DNA from: Pseudomonas fluorescens
Lineage (GTDB): Bacteria > Pseudomonadota > Gammaproteobacteria > Pseudomonadales > Pseudomonadaceae
Length of the DNA: 64,000 nt
Reading direction: 5' to 3'
Assembly: GCF_902497785.1 (NCBI RefSeq)
Contig: NZ_CABVHK010000002.1
Location: 372,001-436,000, forward strand
The notes under the pieces were generated by a model. The model had not been told where the DNA came from, did no database searches, and was given only the letters and a program-made list of their open reading frames with translations. This document shows, one piece after another, positions 8,588-18,977 of the stretch (position 1 is its first letter; the number at the start of each line of letters is the position of its first letter). The translations under genes were made by a program, and so were the position numbers.

Positions 8588-11500
8588 ATGACCGATAGAC
8601 TTCTCGCCGACCTCCCCACCTCCGTGCCGATTATCTTTGCGCCCTCATCGCCGCTGCCCGACAACCACGACGAAAGCCTGCGCCACAGCGCCTCGGCCCG
8701 TTGGCGCGAGTGCAGCGAGGGCTTGCGTGAACTGTTCGCCGGCGTGCCATCCACCCGCGATTCGCTTGAGCGTCTACTGAAACAGCAGCTGGATCTGGAC
8801 GCAGCCGGGATCGGATTGCAGTTCAGCGCCACCGATGAACATTCCGAACGCTTCGTCCTGCTCACCGATGCCTTTGCGTTTGTCTTCCAGCACCCGCAGC
8901 TGGAAACCACGCTGAACCAACGCTGCCGGATCGTCGGTGTGGCCACGTCTCATGCGCTGTTCGCCCTCACGCCGATGCAATTGCTCGCGCGCCTCCAGGC
9001 GCTAAACGTCGAGGCATTCATCAGCGAGCGCTGGAACGCCTACTGGGACGCTCGCGCACCCGGCACGCCGGTGTCTCGCCGCGAACGCGCCTATCAGCTG
9101 TACCGCGATCATTTCCAGGCGACGGCGCAACGGGCTTTTGCCGAGCGCACGCTGAATGCCGAACAACTGAAACCCCTGTGGGCACTGATGGAGGCCACCT
9201 CGACAGTTGTGCGCCTGGATAACCAGCCGATCAAAAGCGAACGACTGGAGTTGGAGCTGAGCAATAAAAGCCGGGTGAAGCTTCCCGCCGCCTGGGTCAT
9301 CAGCGTCGGCGACACTGCCCCGGTCGAACACTTGCTGTACCTGCCCAGTCGGCCGGTGACTCTCAAAGCCTTCGCTGAGCGCAAGGCCATGGAGGCTTGG
9401 CTGAGTGAACAGTCCCTCGTCCCCGTTGGCTTGCCCGGCGCTGACCTGAGTTTTGCTTACAGCCCCCGGGCCCTGCCCTTGTCGGCGGGCATGAGCGACC
9501 TGCTGGACCATCAGCAAATGGCTCAAATGGCGGCCCTGCGCAACGGTTCCACTGGAAAGCCCGGCCTGGCCGAACAGGGCCCGCAGGCCATGGTCTACGT
9601 GGACAGCATCGATCGGCAGCGCAGCAACAGCCCGGTGTTTGCGGCACCGCCCAGTCTGGAACCGTTGGAAATCGGCACCGCTGAGAGCGACAGCGACGAA
9701 CTGGCCTTGTTCGGCAGTCTGTACCCCGATATTCCCTGGGTGCAGCGCCAGGCCGCCACACACACTCAGCGCGCCAGCCTCGAAACATTGCAAAGCGAGT
9801 CTGGCGATCAAGACGCCCTGAACGCCCTCAAGGATCTGCAAAAGGCACTGGAAGCTGCCGAGGACGCCGCCGAAAAGGCCGCTTCTGCCATGCTCTCCGG
9901 GGAACGGTCGCTCGACGTCATTATCTCGACTCGGGAGTTCACCGCGCTGCAACAAGCCCACAAGGACGGTCTGCACGCCGAGGCCGGAATCCAGCGGGCG
10001 CTCAAACAACTGAGCGATGAAGAAGCGAACCTGCTGAAGGCGCTGCTCGACACCCCCGACGATGCAGGTGCCGACAAGGTAACGGCCAGCCTGACCGTGT
10101 CGTTGAGCGGGCAGGACGGCAAGCCGTCCTCGGCCAACACCCAGGAGCTCGACGGTCCGTTTGTGATGACCCACCCGGACGTGCTGACGGATGCCTCATC
10201 GCCACACAGCGTGTTGCTTTACTGGCCGGGGATCGGCGGCGGACTGCAATGGTTCGCCAATCGACAGACGCTTGAACGACAGCTGTTCAAAATCAGCGAT
10301 ACCGACAACAACAACCTCTCACTGCACCTGAAGAAAATCAGTGGCGATCCGCTGCACTACGCACTGAATCAGATCACCCTGAATTTCGACAATCAGGCCT
10401 CCGCAATCCGCCAGCGCAACGCCGCGACGGCCCCACCAAAACAGCAAGCCGAGCAGCTCGAAGCATTGCGCGAGCGCACGCTTGCCGCCCTGCAGGTTCC
10501 GGTGAATGCGGCCCGAAGCCTGGTTTTCGCGCATGAGCTGGAGCAAAGCCGCAGCTCGGCCCTGGCCATCCACCGTCCGGACTGGCTGGCCAAACTGCCA
10601 CAGACCGAACGCGACGCGATGAAACACCTGGTTCAGGCGTACATCGGGGCCATGCTGCGCAGTCACGGGTTGATGACGGTCATCCTCGAGCCGCGCAGTG
10701 ACTTCACCCGCCGACACTTGCATGCCCGACTGCGCGAAGACTTCAACATCAAGGGCGATTTCGCCGTGCAACTGGAACTGCCCGATTCAGTCGCCTGGGA
10801 AAAGCGCTTTACCGCAACGCCAACCGGGAAGACTGAAACGTCGGTGATGGTGGCCGGCTCCAAAAAAAGCAAAATGTCGCTGGAGGACCTGGCCCAACTC
10901 AACATCGACAATGTCCATTCGGTTCGGCAGGACGCGTTTTCCCAGCGACTGGTGTTCATGCGGCTGGAGGTCACGGCGGCCGTGGCCCAGGAACGGATCA
11001 CGCTGCTCAATGGCATCAACCTGACCTACCTGCGCAAGATCCTCCCGGAGCTGGATCTGCCCAAGGCGTACGAACAACAGATCCACCGTGCTTACACCGG
11101 CTCGCCCGACGAGACCGCGTTTGTGAACGCGCATCGGCGCGAATGCCTGCTCGAACCGTGGCGCCTGATGCTCAAGTTGCAGGGCGAGTTTGCGCGCCTG
11201 CAAAAACAGATCAGCCCTGACGAATTGCATCTCCTCAACATCGCCATCGATGCCGACACGCCGCAAGCCTGGCTCGCTGGCGGCAAGCGCGTGGCGATAC
11301 TGCCGGTCTACCTGACCGTTGGTGGCAAGGACACGCCGAACGAAGGCGGGGTCACTCTGTCCGGTGTGACGTTCATCCAGGAACAGGTCAGCGGCGTCAC
11401 GTTGCTGTACACCCCGGATAGCCCTGATGACCGGTTTTTACGGCGCTACGACAGCCTGGAAGCGGCTCGCAAGGCACTGTTCAACCTGTGCGCGCAAGAC

Positions 11501-14173
11501 TCGATGATCAATTATCTCGCTGGTCGCGCCTTGCAGGGCAACGTGCGGGCGCACGTCAGCCGGATCAGTGACGCCCAGGACAAACACTTCGACGCCATCA
11601 TCGGCGTCGGCGCGCGCTGGCCCGCCCACACGTCGCTGGCGGCCCATTTGCTCGATGCGCACCAAGGGCGCCTGATCGAAGCTCATCGCGGTACGTCGCG
11701 CTCAAATGATGCGTTGTATTTGGAGCGCTATGCGTTGCAAGGCCCGCGCGCGTTTGCCTACATAAAAATGGCCATCGGCTTGCTGCCTGTTATCGGAACG
11801 GCCGTCGCCCTTTACGATGCCTGGACCGCTGCGAATCAGGCGGCGGCAGCGTTTTTGCGCGGTGATGTGGGAGACGGCGTGGCCGAGCTTGGCTCGGTGC
11901 TGTTGTCATTGATTGATGCGGCGATGGATCTGTTGCCGGGAGAAGCCATCGCCTCCGCACTGGGCACCGGCGCCCGCGCATTGACACGCACCCGCCAGCT
12001 TCGGGCGCTGAGCATCAGTGCCGCCGCCTTGCACGCGCCGTCCATGCGACAGGCCCGGCATGTGGTCGCGCGTTTCGCCGGCTACGAGTATGAAAAACCC
12101 CTGTCGCTGAGCGCAATGCAACCGGCGACCCATGGCGCTTACCGCAATGTCTACCGGCATGCCGACGGTGATTTCATTGTCCGTCAGGGTCGGGTGTTCC
12201 AGGTCGAATGGAGCAGCGACTCGCGCAACTGGCGGCTGACCGGCAACAGTCGCAAAACCTACAAGCAACCGGTTGCCCTGGATGAAACGGGCCAATGGGA
12301 CACCTGGTACGGCGTCTACGGCACGACCTTCGAAGGGGGTGGACTCGGCGGCGGCAACCTGCTCGGGCACATGGCCAATGCGCTGGATCCCCTGTGGCCC
12401 GCTGCCATCCGCGAACGGCTGCCACGCTGGTGGGTTGATCAGGCTCATCGCCGACATCAGGCTCTGACCATGGAGGTCAATAACCTGGGCGATCAAGTGG
12501 ATGCACGGGTAATACACACAGACGCCGCTTTGAAGGCCTACTACGCGGCCACTCCAGATCAGCGTGCAGGCTTGTTGCGTGCAACTGAAGCCGCTTGCAT
12601 CGGCGACATCGAGCTCGTCAGGAAGCATCTCCAGACACTGTCTGAACTATTTCCTCTGACTCATGGCAACAAGCAGACCACTGTCAAGGAGTTACGAAGC
12701 AATGGTGCCTTGATAATGGCGGACAGGGCCCAGCATCGGGTGTACCTGGCCAATCATCGGGTGGTGCCTCTTTTGGATCGTATCGATGCGCTGTCGGATG
12801 ACCTTGATTCGATATTGAAATCCCCCCTGGCAGAACGGTTGCGTGTGCTGAACGATATTCGCAAGCTGCGCCTGGAAATGCTGAAAGAATTCGACACGAT
12901 CGAATCCCTCATGAGTGACCTCAACTACTGGTATGAGCGCATCACCGTCAGTTCACAAAAAGCGCAAATCACCGAAGCAGTTACAGACTTGAGCAAGCGT
13001 CTGAGCGATGCCAACCTCCTCAACTTGAGGACGGGCAACTTGATGGAAACGGTGACGCGCTATGACACCACCGATGATGTGTCCTGGGTCTTCCTGCAAA
13101 GCCAGGTGCAGGTTAAAAGAACCGGGGTCGACCGGGCGTTGTTTGCGCAAATCGGCTTGCCGGAAGTCAGCGCGACCAGGGCGCAACGCAACCGGATTCT
13201 TCAAGAATGCATCGAGCAATACGATCAGTTCCGTCTTGCAATGAAAGCCTGGACCGCCAGCTACCCACAACACTTCCACCTCGAGACCGTGCCCCCCTTC
13301 CTTGATAGCCTGGAAAAGATGTCGGAGCGGGCACGCAAGGCACTGACTACCGCACCGGGAGTTCCCCAACCGGGCGAAATCCGCAGGAAGGTGTTTACCA
13401 CTGAAAACGATCAACTACTGATCGGAGAAGAGCGCCTTGGGTCGGCTACTCAACCGGTGCAATACACTGTGACCGGTCAAGGCGGCTACAGGGAAATCTG
13501 GGAGCCCGCGAGCAACGGCAGGTATCGCCTGCGCAATCCACAACCACTGCCGGTCGCTCCCGCCCAAAAGAACCTTGAATCTTTAATGACCGAAGCCCGT
13601 CAGAAACTGGCGATGCAAGACAGCTATAAAACCAGGGTTCAGTCCTACGCGGCCCAAGGCATGCTTCCCGTTGACCTGGAGGACATGATGCTCAAAGAAG
13701 CGAATGAACTTGCCCTTCGCGCTCGCGGCATTGAAACCCTTTCCCCGAACAACATTTTGATCACGCAACTGCGCGACAAGGCCCAAGAGTTGATCGCCAG
13801 CGGGCGCGCCATGCGCACCCGGCAATCGCTGCTGAGCAAAAAACCCACTGATGGAATGCTGGACGATCTGATCACTCAAAAAGTCGTCAAGGCTTATAAA
13901 TTCAGTCCGTTCAAAAAGCTCGACAAGCGCCGGGATGGCCGGACGGACTATATGCAGGAGTATGAAGTCTGGGACATGACGAAAACCCCGGCCGGTTTGT
14001 TGTGGTACGCCCACTTCCACTACTCCAAGGCGGTGCCCCATTTCATCGAGTTCGAGAAAGCTCATTTGAAACTGCCCGAACACCGTTTTTTGACTCACGC
14101 TGACAATGCCGATTTGCCTTATGCCGACATCGGCAAACGGTCGGTGGTGTTGCCGCACTTTGAACATCTCTGA
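8588..14173 (+). CDS. Giant dermonecrotic-toxin-like protein (DUF6543/ToxA_N class)
   Basis: A protein of about 1861 aa. Its N-terminal two thirds resemble large Pseudomonas proteins annotated with a dermonecrotic toxin N-terminal-like domain; this is recognition by pattern, not a search. No signal peptide is seen. Near residues 1050-1120 two hydrophobic hairpin-like segments occur (IKMAIGLLPVIGTAVALYDA and a following LGSVLLSLIDAAMDLLPG), as in toxins that insert in membranes. A Gly-rich GTTFEGGGLGGGN lies near 1255. The C-terminus ends in a short domain with WYAHFHY. From about residue 1300 the DNA drops from roughly two-thirds GC to about half. ATG 8588 lacks a strong ribosome site; GTG 8504 is an in-frame alternative. 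No immunity-like gene follows. Confidence 0.75.
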   Translation: MTDRLLADLPTSVPIIFAPSSPLPDNHDESLRHSASARWRECSEGLRELFAGVPSTRDSLERLLKQQLDLDAAGIGLQFSATDEHSERFVLLTDAFAFVFQHPQLETTLNQRCRIVGVATSHALFALTPMQLLARLQALNVEAFISERWNAYWDARAPGTPVSRRERAYQLYRDHFQATAQRAFAERTLNAEQLKPLWALMEATSTVVRLDNQPIKSERLELELSNKSRVKLPAAWVISVGDTAPVEHLLYLPSRPVTLKAFAERKAMEAWLSEQSLVPVGLPGADLSFAYSPRALPLSAGMSDLLDHQQMAQMAALRNGSTGKPGLAEQGPQAMVYVDSIDRQRSNSPVFAAPPSLEPLEIGTAESDSDELALFGSLYPDIPWVQRQAATHTQRASLETLQSESGDQDALNALKDLQKALEAAEDAAEKAASAMLSGERSLDVIISTREFTALQQAHKDGLHAEAGIQRALKQLSDEEANLLKALLDTPDDAGADKVTASLTVSLSGQDGKPSSANTQELDGPFVMTHPDVLTDASSPHSVLLYWPGIGGGLQWFANRQTLERQLFKISDTDNNNLSLHLKKISGDPLHYALNQITLNFDNQASAIRQRNAATAPPKQQAEQLEALRERTLAALQVPVNAARSLVFAHELEQSRSSALAIHRPDWLAKLPQTERDAMKHLVQAYIGAMLRSHGLMTVILEPRSDFTRRHLHARLREDFNIKGDFAVQLELPDSVAWEKRFTATPTGKTETSVMVAGSKKSKMSLEDLAQLNIDNVHSVRQDAFSQRLVFMRLEVTAAVAQERITLLNGINLTYLRKILPELDLPKAYEQQIHRAYTGSPDETAFVNAHRRECLLEPWRLMLKLQGEFARLQKQISPDELHLLNIAIDADTPQAWLAGGKRVAILPVYLTVGGKDTPNEGGVTLSGVTFIQEQVSGVTLLYTPDSPDDRFLRRYDSLEAARKALFNLCAQDSMINYLAGRALQGNVRAHVSRISDAQDKHFDAIIGVGARWPAHTSLAAHLLDAHQGRLIEAHRGTSRSNDALYLERYALQGPRAFAYIKMAIGLLPVIGTAVALYDAWTAANQAAAAFLRGDVGDGVAELGSVLLSLIDAAMDLLPGEAIASALGTGARALTRTRQLRALSISAAALHAPSMRQARHVVARFAGYEYEKPLSLSAMQPATHGAYRNVYRHADGDFIVRQGRVFQVEWSSDSRNWRLTGNSRKTYKQPVALDETGQWDTWYGVYGTTFEGGGLGGGNLLGHMANALDPLWPAAIRERLPRWWVDQAHRRHQALTMEVNNLGDQVDARVIHTDAALKAYYAATPDQRAGLLRATEAACIGDIELVRKHLQTLSELFPLTHGNKQTTVKELRSNGALIMADRAQHRVYLANHRVVPLLDRIDALSDDLDSILKSPLAERLRVLNDIRKLRLEMLKEFDTIESLMSDLNYWYERITVSSQKAQITEAVTDLSKRLSDANLLNLRTGNLMETVTRYDTTDDVSWVFLQSQVQVKRTGVDRALFAQIGLPEVSATRAQRNRILQECIEQYDQFRLAMKAWTASYPQHFHLETVPPFLDSLEKMSERARKALTTAPGVPQPGEIRRKVFTTENDQLLIGEERLGSATQPVQYTVTGQGGYREIWEPASNGRYRLRNPQPLPVAPAQKNLESLMTEARQKLAMQDSYKTRVQSYAAQGMLPVDLEDMMLKEANELALRARGIETLSPNNILITQLRDKAQELIASGRAMRTRQSLLSKKPTDGMLDDLITQKVVKAYKFSPFKKLDKRRDGRTDYMQEYEVWDMTKTPAGLLWYAHFHYSKAVPHFIEFEKAHLKLPEHRFLTHADNADLPYADIGKRSVVLPHFEHL

Positions 14174-14194
14174 TACGTGAGATATCACCGGTAA

Positions 14195-14285
14195 ATGTGG
14201 GAGCGAGCCTGCTCGCGAAAGCGCCAGCACAGTCAGCATTAATGAGACTGACAATCCGTATTCGCGAGCAGGCTCGCTCCCACAG
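14195..14285. repeat. REP pair
   Basis: Inverted arms TGTGGGAGCGAGCCTGCTCG and complement, about 35 bp apart, between the toxin-like gene and the convergent metE. Confidence 0.9.
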
Positions 14286-14358
14286 GTAATTGGCGCTGGC
14301 GCGAGTTATTTGCACGATCAAACCAGCGAGCGCGATGTATACCCACACAGGGTTTGTG

Positions 14359-16671
14359 TCAGGCCAACTGGCTGCGAAGCTGGCGGGCGGCGGCGACCAT
14401 GTTGATCAAGGCCGCTTCGGTTTCCGGCCACGCCCGGGTTTTTAACCCGCAATCGGGGTTGACCCACAGGCGTTCAGCCGGAATCCGCTGCACCGCTTTA
14501 CTCATCAACTTGACGATTTCGGCGGTGTCCGGCACCCGTGGCGAGTGAATGTCATACACGCCTGGCCCGATGTCGTTCGGGTAATCAAACGCCTCGAAGG
14601 CCTCGAGTAATTCCATGTCCGAACGCGAGGTTTCGATGGTAATCACATCAGCATCCATGGCCGCGATGGACTCGATCACATCGTTGAATTCGCTGTAGCA
14701 CATGTGCGTGTGGATCTGCGTTTCATCACGCACGCCGGACGCACTCAGGCGAAACGCTTCCACCGCCCAATCGAGGTATTCCTGCCATTGCGCCCGGCGC
14801 AGCGGCAAGCCTTCACGGAAGGCCGCTTCGTCGATTTGCACAATCTTGATGCCGGCGTTTTCCAGGTCGACCACTTCATCACGCAACGCCAGCGCCAGCT
14901 GCTGGGCCTGGACTTTGCGCGAGACATCTTCACGGGGGAACGACCACATCAGCATGGTCACGGGACCGGTGAGCATGCCTTTCATGACCTTGTCGGTGAG
15001 GCTCTGCGCGTAAGTGATCCAGTCAACGGTCATCGCGTTCGGACGGCTCAGGTCGCCATAAATGATCGCCGGTTTCACGCAACGCGAACCGTAGCTCTGC
15101 ACCCAGCCGAAGCGGGTAAACGCATAACCGTCCAGCTGCTCGGCGAAGTACTCGACCATGTCGTTGCGTTCGGCTTCACCGTGCACCAGCACGTCCAGCC
15201 CCAGGCGTTCCTGGACTTGCACCGCGTGGCGGATTTCGCTGTGCATGGCGTCGGTGTAGTCGTTGGCCGACAGCTTGCCTTGCTTGAACGCCTGACGCGC
15301 GAGACGGATCGCACCGGTCTGCGGAAACGAGCCGATGGTGGTGGTCGGGAAGGCCGGCAGTTTCAACCGGGCGCGCTGTTGTTCGATGCGTTTGGCGAAC
15401 GGCGATTGACGTTGGCTGTCCGTTGCACCGATAGCGTCGATGCGTGCCTGGACCTCGGCTTTATGGATACGCGGCGACTCGGCGCGACTGGCCTGGATCG
15501 CCCGGCTTTCGGCCAGCGCGGCCTGAACTTTGGGCGCTTGCGGATCGTTGAGGGCGTCACGCAGCACGGCGATTTCGCCACACTTCTGCACGGCAAACGC
15601 CAGCCAGCTTTTCAGTTCCGGGTCGAGTTTGTCTTCGCGTTCCAGGTCCACCGGGCTGTGCAGCAGCGAGCAGGAACTGCTGACCCACAAGTTGTCGCCA
15701 AAGCGTTCCTGGGCGAACTGCAATTGCGCGAGCACGGGTTCCAGTTCGCAGCGCCAGACGTTGCGACCGTTGACCAGGCCCACCGACAGAATCTTGTAGG
15801 TCGGCAGCCGATCCAGCACTTGCCCGAGTTGATCCGGCGCCCTCACCGCGTCGATGTGCAAGCCTTGCACGGGCAAACCGACGGCCAGCCCGAGGTTGTC
15901 TTCCAGACCGCTGAAGTAGGTCGCCACGAGTTTTTTCAGCGGCGAATATTGGAGGATGTGGTAAGCGCGTTCGAAGGCGTTTTTCCAGGCTTGCGGCAGG
16001 TCGAGGGTCAGGATCGGCTCGTCGATCTGCACCCATTCAACCCCTTGAGCCGCGAGGCGGCCGAGGATTTCACCGTAGATCGGCAGCAGGCGTTCGAGCA
16101 GGTCGAGTTTGTCGAAGTCGTTGCCTTTGGCCTTGCCCAGCCACAGGTAAGTCAGCGGGCCGATGATCACCGGTTTGACGTTATGGCCGAGGGCTTTGGC
16201 TTCGTCGACCTCGTCGAACAGCTGTTCCCAGCTCAGCTTGAAGGGTTGATCGGCGCTGAATTCCGGGACCAGGTAGTGGTAGTTGGTGTCGAACCACTTG
16301 GTCAATTCCTGGGCGTATTGCGCCTTGTCGTGATCGCCGCCGCAGCAAGATGCCGTGGCGCCACGGGCCATGGCGAACAGCGTGTCGAGGGTCGGCAGGC
16401 CATTGGCGTTATTGGCGCTGTCGAAGCGCTGCGGGATCACGCCGAACATCAGGGAGTGGGTCAACACCTGGTCGTACCAGGCGAAATCGCCGACCGGCAG
16501 CAGGTCAATGCCGGCATCCTTCTGCAATTGCCAGTGAGTGGCACGCAATTGGCGGCCGACGCTGTTCAGCGCATCCTGATCAAGGTCGCCCTTCCAGTAG
16601 GATTCGAGGGCTTTTTTCAGTTCGCGGTCCGCGCCGATGCGTGGGAAACCAAGTGTGTGGGCCAGTGCCAT
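14359..16671 (-). CDS. metE: Cobalamin-independent methionine synthase
   Basis: 5-methyltetrahydropteroyltri-L-glutamate:homocysteine methyltransferase, 770 aa, the usual full length with two homologous halves. It makes methionine from homocysteine without B12 in the cytosol. The zinc ligands are seen in THMCYSEF and in NPDCGLKTR near the C-terminus, and the family N-terminus reads LGFPRIG. The start at 16671 has GGAG nine bases upstream; an in-frame codon at 16689 would lie before that ribosome site. It is divergent from metR, sharing a 107-bp promoter region, the classical arrangement for MetR control. Confidence 0.97.
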   Translation of the reverse strand: MALAHTLGFPRIGADRELKKALESYWKGDLDQDALNSVGRQLRATHWQLQKDAGIDLLPVGDFAWYDQVLTHSLMFGVIPQRFDSANNANGLPTLDTLFAMARGATASCCGGDHDKAQYAQELTKWFDTNYHYLVPEFSADQPFKLSWEQLFDEVDEAKALGHNVKPVIIGPLTYLWLGKAKGNDFDKLDLLERLLPIYGEILGRLAAQGVEWVQIDEPILTLDLPQAWKNAFERAYHILQYSPLKKLVATYFSGLEDNLGLAVGLPVQGLHIDAVRAPDQLGQVLDRLPTYKILSVGLVNGRNVWRCELEPVLAQLQFAQERFGDNLWVSSSCSLLHSPVDLEREDKLDPELKSWLAFAVQKCGEIAVLRDALNDPQAPKVQAALAESRAIQASRAESPRIHKAEVQARIDAIGATDSQRQSPFAKRIEQQRARLKLPAFPTTTIGSFPQTGAIRLARQAFKQGKLSANDYTDAMHSEIRHAVQVQERLGLDVLVHGEAERNDMVEYFAEQLDGYAFTRFGWVQSYGSRCVKPAIIYGDLSRPNAMTVDWITYAQSLTDKVMKGMLTGPVTMLMWSFPREDVSRKVQAQQLALALRDEVVDLENAGIKIVQIDEAAFREGLPLRRAQWQEYLDWAVEAFRLSASGVRDETQIHTHMCYSEFNDVIESIAAMDADVITIETSRSDMELLEAFEAFDYPNDIGPGVYDIHSPRVPDTAEIVKLMSKAVQRIPAERLWVNPDCGLKTRAWPETEAALINMVAAARQLRSQLA

Positions 16672-16722
16672 GGAAAATTGCTCCTTCAAAAGATGGCGCT
16701 ATTGTCGACAGCCAGACCAACA

Positions 16723-16735
16723 TGAGACAAACTCA
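16723..16735. promoter_or_regulatory. Putative MetR operator in the metE-metR intergenic region
   Basis: The palindrome TGAGACAAACTCA has the same 13-base layout as the enterobacterial MetR box (TGAANNNNNTTCA), with one change in each half. It lies 52 bases from the metE start and 44 from the metR start. Assignment rests on location and shape. Confidence 0.4.
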
Positions 16736-16778
16736 ACCTTTTCGTGTTGATCACAAGTTTTCCTCATGGAGCCCCCCG

Positions 16779-17696
16779 GTGCTTGAAATCCGCCACCTGA
16801 AGACCCTGCACGCCCTGCGCGAAGCCGACAGCCTGGTCGATGCCGCCGACCGTCTGCACCTGACGCAGTCGGCACTGTCCCATCAGTTCAAGGAGCTGGA
16901 GGAGCGTATGGGCATGCCATTATTCGTGCGCAAGACCAAGCCGGTGCGTTTCACCAGCGCCGGTCTGCGCCTGCTGCAACTGGCCGATGCCACCCTGCCG
17001 CTGCTGCGCGGCGCCGAGCGTGATATCGCGCGGCTGGCCGGTGGCACCGCCGGGCGTTTGCACATGGCCATCGAGTGCCACAGCTGCTTCCAGTGGCTGA
17101 TGCCGACCATCGACCAGTTTCGCGATGCCTGGCCGGAAGTCGAACTGGACCTGGCATCGGGTTTCTCTTTTGCGCCATTACCCGCCCTGGCCCGTGGCGA
17201 TCTGGATTTGGTGGTGACGTCCGATCCACTGGAACTGGCCGGGATCACTTATGTACCGCTGTTCACGTACGAGGCCATGCTCGCGGTGGCCAACCAGCAT
17301 CGTCTGGCGAGCAAGGCATACATCGTCCCGGAAGATTTGCTCACGGAAACCCTGATCACTTATCCGGTGGAACGTGATCGGCTGGACATCTTCACCCGTT
17401 TCCTCGAACCCGCCGACATCGAACCGGCGCAGGTCCGCACCTCGGAGCTGACGGTGATGATGATGCAACTGGTGGCCAGCGGTCGCGGCGTCTGCGGCAT
17501 GCCGCATTGGGCACTGCATGAATACAGTTCACGGGGCTATGTGAAAGCCAAACGGCTGGGCGAGAAGGGATTATTTGCGACGCTGTATGCCGGGATTCGC
17601 GCGGACATGCTGGACGCGCCCTACATGCGCGATTTCTTGCTGACGGCCAAGGACACATCGTTCTCCACCCTCGACGGTGTCAGCGCAGTTCGTTAG
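16779..17696 (+). CDS. metR: LysR-type regulator of methionine synthesis
   Basis: A LysR-family activator of 305 aa that in its known homologues uses homocysteine as coinducer to switch on metE. The winged helix-turn-helix is at residues 1-60 (ADRLHLTQSALSHQFKELEE) and the effector domain begins near residue 90. The start is GTG at 16779 (LEIRHLKTLHAL), with GGAG eight bases upstream and the family's usual N-terminus; ATG 16722 in frame has no ribosome site and overlaps the putative operator. It is divergent from metE. Confidence 0.93.
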   Translation: MLEIRHLKTLHALREADSLVDAADRLHLTQSALSHQFKELEERMGMPLFVRKTKPVRFTSAGLRLLQLADATLPLLRGAERDIARLAGGTAGRLHMAIECHSCFQWLMPTIDQFRDAWPEVELDLASGFSFAPLPALARGDLDLVVTSDPLELAGITYVPLFTYEAMLAVANQHRLASKAYIVPEDLLTETLITYPVERDRLDIFTRFLEPADIEPAQVRTSELTVMMMQLVASGRGVCGMPHWALHEYSSRGYVKAKRLGEKGLFATLYAGIRADMLDAPYMRDFLLTAKDTSFSTLDGVSAVR

Positions 17697-17709
17697 CAAC
17701 ACACATTTC

Positions 17710-17802
17710 CTGTGGGAGCGGGCTTGCCCGCGATGGCGATAGCAAATTCAACAATGATGTATCTGACAGGCCGCTATCGCGGGCAAGCCCGCTCCCACAG
17801 GA
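17710..17802. repeat. REP pair
   Basis: Inverted arms TGTGGGAGCGGGCTTGCCCG and complement, between metR and a convergent acetyltransferase gene. Confidence 0.9.
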
Positions 17803-17814
17803 TCTGGGTGGGGG

Positions 17815-18312
17815 TCAGACCTCGCGCCACATATGAATCTTGTCGAAATAGTCCTCGCCCACCCGTACCGCCAGCGGTTCGAGGCCGTACTGGATGAAGC
17901 CGCAGCGCTGGTACAGATTGAACGCCGCTGCATTGCCGGCGGTGACGGTCAACTGGATCAGCCTCAGGCGCGGATGCGCCCGCGCCTCGGTCAAAGCGGC
18001 CTGGACTAACTGAAAACCGAGCCCGCGCTGGCGGACCTCGCCGCACACATACATGCCAAACAGCGTCGCCTTGTGCCCGGCCTTTTCGCGAGGGTCGAAG
18101 GCCAGGCCGACGATGCCCGCCAACTTCCCGTCCTCGAAGGCGCCGAGCACCACATCCAGCGGGCTGCTCAGGCGCGATTCCCACCAACTCAGCGGCATCG
18201 CCGCGCGTTCGCGCACGCTGGAGGTAAACGCCTGCGGGTGCAGGTCATAGGCTTCAAGCATCAGCGCCCGATAGTCCAGGGCATGGCTGGGAACCAGCGG
18301 CTCGATCCACAT
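17815..18312 (-). CDS. GNAT-family N-acetyltransferase
   Basis: A 165-aa GNAT protein. Motif A for acetyl-CoA is seen as MYVCGEVRQRGLGFQLVQAA (R/Q-x-x-G-x-G/A form) and motif B as NAAAFNLYQRCGF. The start at 18312 is one base after the lysE-like stop, so the pair is likely cotranscribed; the open frame reaches a TTG at 18336, less likely as a start. The substrate is unknown. Confidence 0.85.
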   Translation of the reverse strand: MWIEPLVPSHALDYRALMLEAYDLHPQAFTSSVRERAAMPLSWWESRLSSPLDVVLGAFEDGKLAGIVGLAFDPREKAGHKATLFGMYVCGEVRQRGLGFQLVQAALTEARAHPRLRLIQLTVTAGNAAAFNLYQRCGFIQYGLEPLAVRVGEDYFDKIHMWREV

Positions 18313-18313
18313 G

Positions 18314-18952
18314 TCAGGCGGTCCGTCGTTGCTCAAGCATCAGCCGCACCGCCAGCGCCGCCAGCACGAACCCCATGAAATAACGCTGCACTGCCAGCCA
18401 GGTCGGGTTATTGACGAACCAGGAGGCAATGCCTGCGGCGAACAGCGCAATCATCAGGTTGACGCAGAAACTGACGCTGATCTGGGTCAGGCCGAGGATG
18501 ATGCTTTGGGTGAACACCGAACCGTGCTCGGGCGTGATGAATTGCGGAAACACCGACAGGTAGAACACGGCGATTTTCGGGTTAAGGGCACTGGTCAGAA
18601 ACCCCATGGTGATCAGTTTTCGCGACGAGTCGGGCGGCAACTGTTGCGCTTCAAAGGGTGAACGCGCCCCCGGTTTCACCGCCTGCCAGGCCAGCCATAC
18701 CAGGTACAGCGCGCCCGCCCACTTCAACACTTCATACGCCATCGGCACCGCCAGAAACACGGCGGTCAAACCCGCTGCGGCGGCGAACAGGTGCACGAAG
18801 AAACCGCCGACCACGCCGAGCAGCGAAGTGACCCCGGCCTTGCGCCCCTGGCAGATCGAACGGGAGATCAGGTAGATCATGTTCGGCCCTGGCGTCAGCA
18901 CCATCAGCAGCGCGGCGGCGGCGAAGATCAGCAAGTCTTGAAGCGGGATCAT
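18314..18952 (-). CDS. LysE/RhtB-family amino acid exporter
   Basis: A 212-aa inner membrane protein with about six hydrophobic helices and the family N-terminal signature LTPGPNMIYLIS. LysE/RhtB proteins export amino acids or homoserine lactone-like compounds. It is followed after one base by an acetyltransferase gene, so exporter and modifying enzyme may handle the same metabolite. No regulator is adjacent. Confidence 0.9.
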   Translation of the reverse strand: MIPLQDLLIFAAAALLMVLTPGPNMIYLISRSICQGRKAGVTSLLGVVGGFFVHLFAAAAGLTAVFLAVPMAYEVLKWAGALYLVWLAWQAVKPGARSPFEAQQLPPDSSRKLITMGFLTSALNPKIAVFYLSVFPQFITPEHGSVFTQSIILGLTQISVSFCVNLMIALFAAGIASWFVNNPTWLAVQRYFMGFVLAALAVRLMLEQRRTA

Positions 18953-18977
18953 GGGGCAGTCCTTGGTCCGGAAATGA

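Noticed and set aside
14704..16725. 673-aa plus-strand open frame opposite metE
   Set aside because: metE is complete with zinc ligands on the other strand; the open frame is a codon-bias shadow.
16722..16778. Upstream ATG start for metR at 16722
   Set aside because: No Shine-Dalgarno and it overlaps the putative operator; GTG 16779 has GGAG and the family N-terminus.
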